Shown piece after piece: positions 1 to 4,972 of a stretch of 5,623 nucleotides of DNA; within the stretch, counting starts at the first letter, position 1, and each line of letters opens with the position of its first letter. Source of the stretch: Candidatus Bipolaricaulota bacterium (GTDB lineage Bacteria > Bipolaricaulota > Bipolaricaulia > RBG-16-55-9). Under the pieces are notes generated by a model. That model did no database searches. It worked only from the letters and a program-made list of their open reading frames with translations, and was not told the origin of the DNA. A program made the position numbers and the translations under genes. The DNA lies in contig JALUUA010000333.1 in the NCBI GenBank assembly GCA_027021605.1, positions 1 to 5,623 of the forward strand, written 5' to 3'.

Positions 1-2039
1 TCCCGCCGGAGGGCCTCCTCGGTCCAGCGCCTCCCCTCGGCGATTTGCCCCGTGACGTACCAAAACCGTTCGAGCGCGCAGACCAACCGCAGGGCCTCCT
101 CCACGCGGTCCCGCTGAAACGCCCACCGAAGCGCTGTCCGAAACTCCTCGGCCTCCCGTCCCAGCCGGACCAGCCAGCTCTTCTCCTCGGAGCCGAGCAA
201 CCCCCGCTCGCCCCGTTCGGCCCGCCTGAGAAAGTAGTCGAAGTGCCGGTTCCGGATGGCCTCCGCTTCGTCGGAATCCTCCAGCTTCTCCCGGGCGTAT
301 TGGCGGACGATCTCCAGCAGCCGGTAGCGCCTCGCCTTGAACCGGACCAGCGATTTGTCGACCAGGCTGCTCAGCCGCTCCACGACGGCCGCCACGCCCT
401 CCTCGTCCTCCCCGCAGACGGCCTCGACCGCCTCGAGCGAGACCCGCCCCGCGAAGACGGAGAGCCGGTGGAGCAGCCGTCGCTCGTCGGGGGAGAGCAG
501 CTCGTAGCTCCAGTCCATCGCGGCCCAAAGCGTTCGATGGCGGGGGAGGGCCGCACGGCTTCCCGAGGTCAGCCAGCGGAAGCGATCCTCCAGGCGCGCG
601 GCGATCTGACGCACCGAGAGGGAGGGGACGCGGGCCGCGGCCAGCTCGAGGGCCAGGGGCAATCCCTCCAGGCGGCGGCAGATCTTCCGGACGTCCTCGG
701 CGTTGTCGTCGGTCAAGGCGAAGTCGGGCCGACAGGCGCACGCCCGCTCCACGAAGAGCTTTATGGTGTCGTAGCCCATCAAGTCGTCGACAGGGGCGTC
801 CGGAGGCGGCAGGCCCAGGGGGGAGACTTCCCAAACCGCCTCCCCCAGAAGCCCCAGCCGCTCCCGGCTGGTCGCCAGGACGCTCAGGGAGGGGCAGCCC
901 TCCAGCAGCCGGATCACCAGGTTCGCGGAGGCATCCAGGAGGTGCTCGCAGTTGTCCAACACGAGCAGCACACACTGTGACCGGAGGGTGCGGATGAGCG
1001 CCTCCACGGGGCTGCGGCCCGGCCCCTCGCGCACCTCCAACGCCGTAGCGACCGCGTGAGGGACGCGGTCGGGATCGCTTACGGACGCCAGCTCCACCCA
1101 CCAGACCCCGTCCCGAAAGCGATCCCGCAGCTCAAACGCGGCTTCCCGGGCCAGCCGTGTCTTCCCCACCCCGCCGAGGCCGACCAGCGTCACGAGGCGA
1201 TGGTCCTCGAGAGCTTGGCCCAGACCCCGGATCTCCCGTGCCCGACCGACGAAGGACGTGCGGGGGTGGGGGAGGTTGTGCGGCGTCTTCCTCTCGAGGG
1301 AAACGGCCTCCCCACGCAGGATGCGCTCCCGAAGCACCCGGATCTCGGAGCCGGGCTCGACGCCCAGCTCCTCGTGAAGGATCCGACGACACGCCTCGTA
1401 CTGCCGCAGGGCCGCGCTCCGGCGACCCAGCACCCCGTACAGCTCCATCAGGTCCCGGTGGAGCTCCTCGTGCAGCGGGTCCTGCGCCAGGGCCATCCGG
1501 CCGTACTCGAGCGCCTGCGCGTAATTCCCCAGCGCCCGGTGGTGCCGGAGGAGCCCCTCGAGGGCTTCCCGATACGCCTCTCGGAGGCGCTCGGCCTCGG
1601 AGAGGACCCAGTCCTCGTAGAAGCCGTCGAGGAAGCGCCCCCGGTAGAGGCCGACGGCCCGCTCGCGCAGGCGGGCCTGCTCCGCCCCGGACGCGAGCTC
1701 GGCTTCCCTCAGCAGCCGCTCGAACTCGCGGGCGTCACAACGGCAGTCGAGCTCGGGGTTGAGCTGCACCGCGCGGTCCTGCGCGAGGATCGCGTCCTTG
1801 CCGAGGAGTCGCCGGAGCTGGTAGACCGCCTGGCGGAGGCTCATGCGGGCCTTGTCCACGTCGACCTCCGGCCAGAACGCCTCCAGGAGCACCTCGCGAG
1901 GGTGGGGACGGTCGCGGTGGTAGGCCAGATAGGCCAAGAGCGAGGCGATCTTTTGGCTGCGAAATCCCCGTATGGGCTCCCCGGCGCGCTCGACCTCCAA
2001 CCCGCCGAAGAAACGGATCTTGAGCTCTGTATATCCCAT
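1..2039 (-). CDS. AfsR/SARP-like transcriptional regulator with BTAD and NB-ARC-type ATPase domains (partial, C-terminus beyond left edge)
   Basis: Reading the minus strand from ATG at 2039 gives 679 uninterrupted codons that run off the left edge, so the C-terminus is missing. Residues ~1-95 form an OmpR-type winged helix, with AFWPEVDVDKARMSLRQAV (54-72) as the typical SARP core. Residues ~100-245 are a BTAD domain of helical repeats, with DPLHEELHRDLMELY (187-201) and the LGVEPGSE signature (225-232). Next comes an NB-ARC/STAND ATPase: TSFVGRARE (261-269), Walker A GLGGVGKT (287-294), Walker B VLLVLDNCEHLL (357-368), a sensor-like LATSRERLG (388-396) and GLPLAL (459-464). Residues from ~500 are helical (LLEIVRQYAREKL, 574-586) and probably lead into TPR-like repeats outside the window. 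In this family the ATPase and repeats gate DNA binding by the N-terminal part; the ligand is unknown. A strong promoter and AAGGAG site support the start. The family assignment is firm; the target genes are inferred to include the divergent pair at 2220-2974. Confidence 0.93.
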   Translation of the reverse strand, partial: MGYTELKIRFFGGLEVERAGEPIRGFRSQKIASLLAYLAYHRDRPHPREVLLEAFWPEVDVDKARMSLRQAVYQLRRLLGKDAILAQDRAVQLNPELDCRCDAREFERLLREAELASGAEQARLRERAVGLYRGRFLDGFYEDWVLSEAERLREAYREALEGLLRHHRALGNYAQALEYGRMALAQDPLHEELHRDLMELYGVLGRRSAALRQYEACRRILHEELGVEPGSEIRVLRERILRGEAVSLERKTPHNLPHPRTSFVGRAREIRGLGQALEDHRLVTLVGLGGVGKTRLAREAAFELRDRFRDGVWWVELASVSDPDRVPHAVATALEVREGPGRSPVEALIRTLRSQCVLLVLDNCEHLLDASANLVIRLLEGCPSLSVLATSRERLGLLGEAVWEVSPLGLPPPDAPVDDLMGYDTIKLFVERACACRPDFALTDDNAEDVRKICRRLEGLPLALELAAARVPSLSVRQIAARLEDRFRWLTSGSRAALPRHRTLWAAMDWSYELLSPDERRLLHRLSVFAGRVSLEAVEAVCGEDEEGVAAVVERLSSLVDKSLVRFKARRYRLLEIVRQYAREKLEDSDEAEAIRNRHFDYFLRRAERGERGLLGSEEKSWLVRLGREAEEFRTALRWAFQRDRVEEALRLVCALERFWYVTGQIAEGRRWTEEALRR

Positions 2040-2044
2040 AAGAG

Positions 2045-2050
2045 CTCCTT
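2045..2050 (-). promoter_or_regulatory. Ribosome binding site of the BTAD regulator
   Basis: On the minus strand AAGGAG lies 5 nt (CTCTT) before the ATG at 2039. It fixes that ATG as the start of the regulator gene. Confidence 0.85.
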
Positions 2051-2064
2051 AAAATACTTTCGTT

Positions 2065-2093
2065 ATCCTATCCGTTCCGACGGGGCGCGTCAA
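2065..2093 (-). promoter_or_regulatory. Sigma70-type promoter of the BTAD regulator
   Basis: Minus strand: -35 TTGACG (2093-2088), a 17-bp spacer and -10 TAGGAT (2070-2065). The -35 matches consensus at 5 of 6 positions and the -10 at 4 of 6. The start of transcription is predicted near 2058, giving a leader of about 20 nt that contains the AAGGAG ribosome site. The spacer includes a short CCGT/ACGG inverted repeat (2072-2083), which may be chance. Confidence 0.75.
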
Positions 2094-2099
2094 CTCAGG

Positions 2100-2113
2100 C
2101 GGCGAAAACGCCG
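2100..2113. repeat. Small inverted repeat (possible operator) upstream of the minus-strand -35
   Basis: CGGCG and CGCCG form a perfect 5-bp inverted repeat around AAAA. It sits 6 bp upstream of the regulator's -35 box, a usual place for an operator or activator half-sites. As RNA it would be a short hairpin without a U-tract, so it is not a terminator. Five-base arms arise easily by chance in GC-rich DNA, so a function is only possible. Confidence 0.35.
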
Positions 2114-2125
2114 GACGATAGGGGC

Positions 2126-2147
2126 GTTCACGCTTTGTTCACACCGT
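2126..2147 (+). promoter_or_regulatory. Tandem 11-bp direct repeats with GTTCAC core, candidate SARP-type operator
   Basis: Two units begin with GTTCAC at 2126 and 2137, exactly 11 bp apart. The units GTTCACGCTTT and GTTCACACCGT agree at 8 of 11 positions. Known SARP/AfsR-type regulators bind direct repeats in phase with the helix near the -35 region, and the Streptomyces PhoP box also uses 11-bp GTTCAC-type units. Here the repeats lie just upstream of a weak rightward extended -10 candidate and about 33 bp upstream of the regulator's own -35. The repeats are seen directly; binding by the adjacent BTAD regulator is inference. Confidence 0.45.
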
Positions 2148-2159
2148 CGGTGTTACGCT
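2141..2159 (+). promoter_or_regulatory. Palindrome and candidate extended -10 of the rightward two-gene unit
   Basis: ACACCG-T-CGGTGT (2141-2153) is a perfect 13-bp palindrome that overlaps the second direct repeat. Its right end runs into TGTTACGCT (2151-2159), which fits an extended -10 (TGnTAnnnT). No good -35 exists at 17 bp; the best match, TTGTTC at 2135, leaves only a 13-bp spacer. That pattern suits an activator-dependent promoter, but the promoter itself is a weak call. Confidence 0.3.
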
Positions 2160-2207
2160 CGGCCGGTCGAAGTCCCGGACTTCAATACGGCCAAGAAGTC
2201 GGCCTCG

Positions 2208-2215
2208 AAAGGAGG
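2208..2215 (+). promoter_or_regulatory. Strong Shine-Dalgarno pointing to a CTG start
   Basis: AAAGGAGG is an almost full anti-16S match. The only in-frame start-like codon at a workable distance is CTG at 2220, four bases downstream. The next in-frame option is GTG at 2256, which is too far away to use this site. Confidence 0.7.
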
Positions 2216-2219
2216 ACAT

Positions 2220-2420
2220 CTGAGCACCTCAGGGCCTCGACGAGCCACCTTCATCGTGCGCCTGTGGACCGAGGGCACGCGGGAAGACCCGAACGGAGAC
2301 GCAGTCTGGCGGGGGCTGGTGGAGCACGTCCAGACCGGGGAACGCCGCACCTGCGCCGATGTGCGGGAAACGTTTCGGTACATCCAGAGGAAGCTGGATT
2401 CGGAAGGAGGGAATCCATGA
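2220..2420 (+). CDS. Small conserved-looking protein of unknown function (66 aa, CTG start)
   Basis: I do not assign a function. From CTG at 2220 the product is 66 residues, and residues 9-16 (ATFIVRLW) and 30-43 (WRGLVEHVQTGERR) look like a compact strand-rich fold. A helix follows around CADVRETFRYIQRKL (45-59). There is no signal peptide, membrane segment or cysteine pair. From memory, small proteins with a FIVR-W...W-RG-IEHV--GERR pattern are common as hypothetical proteins in GC-rich lineages such as Chloroflexota; this is unverified. The start is chosen because AAAGGAGG lies four bases upstream and no in-frame ATG, GTG or TTG is available before residue 13. Its stop overlaps the next ATG as ATGA, so it is likely translationally coupled to the cNMP-domain protein and probably works with it. 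Confidence 0.72.
   Translation: MSTSGPRRATFIVRLWTEGTREDPNGDAVWRGLVEHVQTGERRTCADVRETFRYIQRKLDSEGGNP
2404..2410 (+). promoter_or_regulatory. Ribosome binding site of the cNMP-domain protein
   Basis: AAGGAGG lies 6 nt upstream of ATG 2417, inside the end of the preceding small gene. It fixes the start well inside a longer open frame that extends back to 2135. Confidence 0.85.
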
Positions 2421-2974
2421 GTGAGAAGCTGGGCAGGGTAAGTCGCTTGGAGGTCTTTCTCGAGGCCCTTCGGAATCGGATTCGGAGCCGACCAAGCCGC
2501 TTGCCTTATGTGGACAATGTGGACCTGCTGGGCCGGGTGCCTTTGTTCGAGGGGTTCAGTCGACACAGCCTCCGGAGGATCGTCCGCCACGCGGACATCG
2601 TGAACCTGCGGGCCGGGAAGGTGCTGGCCCGCCGGGGGGAGCTGGGGCTGGAGTTCGTGATCCTGCTGGCGGGTCGAGCTTGGCTCGAGGGGCCGGGAGG
2701 GACCCGTCGCTCCCTCTCCGTCGGGGATTGTTTTGGCGGAAAAGCCTGCCTGGACGGGAAGCCCCGCGGCACGACCGTCGTGGCCGACACGGACGTGGCC
2801 TTGGCCGTCTTCCCCGTTCGGGCCTTCAGCTATCTGTTGGACATGGTACCGGAGTTGTCGCGGCAGATGTTGCTTCACCTCTGCGAGCGCTTAGACCAAG
2901 CCGAACGAGACGGGGGAGTTGACCGGCATCTTCCCGCCCGGCCCGGTCCCCTGCCGCAAACCACGACACGATAA
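2417..2974 (+). CDS. Stand-alone cyclic-nucleotide-binding-like domain protein (185 aa), no HTH
   Basis: Residues ~36-135 match the CRP/FNR-type cyclic nucleotide-binding beta-roll: LLGRVPLFEGFSRHSLRRIV (37-56), the AGKVLARRGELGLEFVILLAG barrel strands (66-86), SVGDCFGG (101-108) and PRGTTVVA (116-123). A C-terminal helical stretch (~136-165) resembles the CRP dimer helix. The protein then ends in a Pro/Arg-rich tail with no helix-turn-helix, so it is not a classical CRP regulator. In the phosphate-binding cassette Arg117 is kept, but the usual glutamate of FGE is Gly108 followed by Lys109, so canonical cAMP or cGMP binding is doubtful. A basic N-terminal segment (residues 1-30) precedes the domain; no membrane helix is visible. 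It overlaps the upstream small gene by four bases (ATGA) and is probably co-transcribed with it. The fold is well supported; the ligand and role are unknown. Confidence 0.88.
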   Translation: MSEKLGRVSRLEVFLEALRNRIRSRPSRLPYVDNVDLLGRVPLFEGFSRHSLRRIVRHADIVNLRAGKVLARRGELGLEFVILLAGRAWLEGPGGTRRSLSVGDCFGGKACLDGKPRGTTVVADTDVALAVFPVRAFSYLLDMVPELSRQMLLHLCERLDQAERDGGVDRHLPARPGPLPQTTTR

Positions 2975-3013
2975 GCAGAGAACGCCCAGCGTCCCGGCAG
3001 CCCCTTCCCGTTG

Positions 3014-3042
3014 TTGACATTCCCCCGCCCCTTGGGTATGCT
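3014..3042 (+). promoter_or_regulatory. Sigma70-type promoter of miaB, giving a near-leaderless mRNA
   Basis: TTGACA (3014-3019, perfect -35), a 17-bp spacer and TATGCT (3037-3042, 4 of 6 to the -10 consensus). Transcription should begin near 3048-3050, two to four bases before the miaB ATG at 3052. The rest of the short gap after the previous stop (2975-3013) shows no convincing terminator. Confidence 0.78.
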
Positions 3043-3051
3043 CATTTCGCT

Positions 3052-4470
3052 ATGGATCGGAAGAAGCTCTACATCCGCACCTGGGGCTGCCAGATGAACG
3101 AGCACAAGAGCGAGGGGATCGCCGGGCTCCTCGCTCGGCACGGGTATGAGCTGGTGGATCGCCCCGAGGAGGCGGATCTGGTGATCTTTAACACCTGCAT
3201 GGTCCGCGAAAAGCCCGAGGAGAAGATCTTCTCCGAGGCGGGGATGATCCGCAAGCTCAAGGAGAAGAAGCCCGGGATGCTCCTGGGGGTGGGCGGCTGC
3301 GTCGCCCAGGCCCTGGGCAAGAGGATCGTCGAGCGCAGCCCCGCGGTGGACTTCGTGTTCGGCAGCGCCAACATCTCCGACATCCCCCGGCTGCTGAAGG
3401 AGCTGGAGGAGCGGAGGCGAAACGGCCACCCGGGCCGGGACGAGCCCGTCATGGCCGTCTCCAAGATCCCCGATCGCCTGGAGGATCTGCCCTTCTTGCG
3501 CCGGAGCCGCTTCCAGGCCAAGGTCACGATCACCGAGGGCTGCTCCAACTTCTGCTCCTTCTGCATCGTCCCCTACACCACGGGGCTCCTGCGGAGCCGC
3601 CTCCCCGGCGACATTATCAGAGAAGTCAGCGAGCTGGCCGCCCAGGGCTACAAGGAAGTCCAGCTCTTGGGTCAGAATGTTGATTCCTATGGAAACGACC
3701 TCGACGATCCCGACATCAACTTCGCCAACCTGCTGCGGGCCCTCACGAGGATCGAGATCCCCCGGATTCGCTTCACCAGCTCGCACCCCAAGGACATCAC
3801 CCCCGCAGTGATCGACGTTTTAGCTGAAGACAACAACATCTGCGAGCACGTCCACATGGCCGTCCAGGCGGGGAGCGACAAGGTGCTCAGAGACATGCGC
3901 CGCGGCTACACCAAGGAGCAATTTTTGGAGCTGGTCTACGAGCTCAAGAAGCGGGTCCCCGGGGTGAACATCACCACGGACATCATCGTGGGCTTCCCCA
4001 CCGAGACGGAACAGGACTTCGAGGAGACCGTCGATCTCGTGAAGAAGGCCCGCTTCGGCGGGGCGTATATCTTCAAATATTCCCCGCGCCCGGGGACGAT
4101 CAGCTACTACAAGTGGCCCGACGCCGTGCCCCCCGAGGAGAAACAGCGGCGGCTGGAGTACCTGCTGCAGCTGCAAAAGCAGATCGTCGCCGAGGACAAC
4201 CAAAAGCGGGTCGGGGGAGTTGTAGAGGTGCTCGTGGAGGGGGAGGCCAAGCCCGGCTCGGGGCAGTTCCTGGGCAAGACCCGCGACAACAAGGCGGTCG
4301 TCTTCCCCGGGAAGCCCGAGTGGGTAGGGGAGTTCGTCCGCGTTCGGGTCGACTCGGCCACGGTAGCGGGGCTCTTCGGCGAGGTCGTGGACGCGCCTGC
4401 TGCTTTGCCTTCGGCCCCGACCCCAGTGCCGGTGTCGGCGTCGGCGCCGGCGCGCGCGGCCGCCCGCTAG
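3052..4470 (+). CDS. miaB: MiaB-family tRNA methylthiotransferase (radical SAM), probable tRNA-2-methylthio-N6-dimethylallyladenosine synthase
   Basis: The MiaB reaction methylthiolates i6A37 of tRNAs using two [4Fe-4S] clusters and SAM, in the cytoplasm. All three family domains are present. The N-terminal UPF0004 domain carries its cluster cysteines C13 (WGCQMNE), C49 (NTCMVRE) and C83 (GGCVAQ). The radical SAM domain has C164, C168 and C171 (GCSNFCSFC). A TRAM RNA-binding domain spans ~372-440. The length of 472 aa is normal apart from a 25-residue Ala/Pro-rich tail (448-472). Several motifs deviate from those I know for the family: TTGLLRSR (176-183) where TRGRERSR is usual, and HMAVQAGSD where HLPVQSGSD is usual. 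MiaB is favoured over RimO by NTC-VRE and the overall N-terminus, but another MTTase subfamily member remains possible. There is no Shine-Dalgarno site, and the promoter places the start at the very 5' end of the mRNA. Confidence 0.92.
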   Translation: MDRKKLYIRTWGCQMNEHKSEGIAGLLARHGYELVDRPEEADLVIFNTCMVREKPEEKIFSEAGMIRKLKEKKPGMLLGVGGCVAQALGKRIVERSPAVDFVFGSANISDIPRLLKELEERRRNGHPGRDEPVMAVSKIPDRLEDLPFLRRSRFQAKVTITEGCSNFCSFCIVPYTTGLLRSRLPGDIIREVSELAAQGYKEVQLLGQNVDSYGNDLDDPDINFANLLRALTRIEIPRIRFTSSHPKDITPAVIDVLAEDNNICEHVHMAVQAGSDKVLRDMRRGYTKEQFLELVYELKKRVPGVNITTDIIVGFPTETEQDFEETVDLVKKARFGGAYIFKYSPRPGTISYYKWPDAVPPEEKQRRLEYLLQLQKQIVAEDNQKRVGGVVEVLVEGEAKPGSGQFLGKTRDNKAVVFPGKPEWVGEFVRVRVDSATVAGLFGEVVDAPAALPSAPTPVPVSASAPARAAAR

Positions 4471-4479
4471 CCCGATGCG

Positions 4480-4920
4480 ATGAAGGTTTCGCAGTTCATG
4501 GCCCGCCAATTCCCGGTCGTGCGGGAGGAGATGCCCGTCCGCGAGTTTGTCCGGGCGCTTTGCGAGGGGGCCCCGGGGACCTCCGGGCTGCCCGTGGTCG
4601 ATCCGGAGGGCCATGTGGTGGGATTCCTCTCCGAGCGGGACGTCCTCGAGGCCGCGCTGCCCGATTATCTGGACCTGCTCCAGAGCGAGTCGATCTGGCC
4701 CGAGGTGGAGCAGTTCTCCCTGAAGCTCAAGGAGGTAGCCGAGGAGCCCGTCCGCAGCTACATGCGGACGGACGTCGTCAAGGTAACGGAGGAGGAGGAC
4801 GACCTCTACGTGGCGGAGCTGATGATCCGCAAGGGGCTCAAAGTGCTCCCCGTGGTCGACGCCGAGGGGAAGCTCGTCGGCCTCGTGCGGCAGGTCGACC
4901 TCCTCAAGGGGATGCTGTAG
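4480..4920 (+). CDS. Small two-CBS-domain protein (146 aa)
   Basis: The protein is essentially a Bateman module. CBS 1 (~1-60) ends in GLPVVDPEGHVVGFLSERD (36-54). CBS 2 (~89-146) begins at VRSYMRTDVVKV and ends in VLPVVDAEGKLVGLVRQVDLL (122-142). CBS pairs usually bind adenine nucleotides or SAM and act as regulatory sensors; no catalytic domain is attached here, so it would act on a partner. A linker helix (~60-88, acidic) separates the two. The start is ATG 4480, nine bases after the miaB stop; the ATG at 4475 is in another frame and closes after two codons. No Shine-Dalgarno site is visible, so translation is likely coupled to miaB. The placement between two iron-sulfur enzymes is the only clue to a partner. 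Confidence 0.9.
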   Translation: MKVSQFMARQFPVVREEMPVREFVRALCEGAPGTSGLPVVDPEGHVVGFLSERDVLEAALPDYLDLLQSESIWPEVEQFSLKLKEVAEEPVRSYMRTDVVKVTEEEDDLYVAELMIRKGLKVLPVVDAEGKLVGLVRQVDLLKGML

Positions 4921-4972
4921 CCTTCCCGCCCGTGTCCGTCCGACTTCAGCGGGTGGGCCCATCGCGTGCACC

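Noticed and set aside
2135..2416. Extended N-terminus of the CNBD protein starting at TTG 2135
   Set aside because: This part overlaps the 66-aa gene in another frame and the promoter region. AAGGAGG sits correctly before ATG 2417, and the upstream residues are Arg/Gly-rich without a domain.
45..2420. Long plus-strand open frames (45-980, 1056-2420 and 1157-1762)
   Set aside because: They are antisense to the clearly recognisable minus-strand BTAD/ATPase regulator. Their translations are low-complexity, Arg/Pro/Gln-rich and without domains; only the 3' end of the 1056-2420 frame (from 2220) is real.
2975..3013. Possible terminator after the CNBD gene (ACGC-CCA-GCGT)
   Set aside because: The stem is only four base pairs and has no U-tract.
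4475..4483. Alternative ATG at 4475 for the CBS protein
   Set aside because: It is in a different frame and reads ATG CGA TGA, stopping after two codons.
4921..4972. Promoter or terminator between the CBS gene and ispG
   Set aside because: Only a CCCGC/GCGGG pair with a 19-nt loop and no T-tract is visible, and there is no -35/-10 pair at proper spacing.
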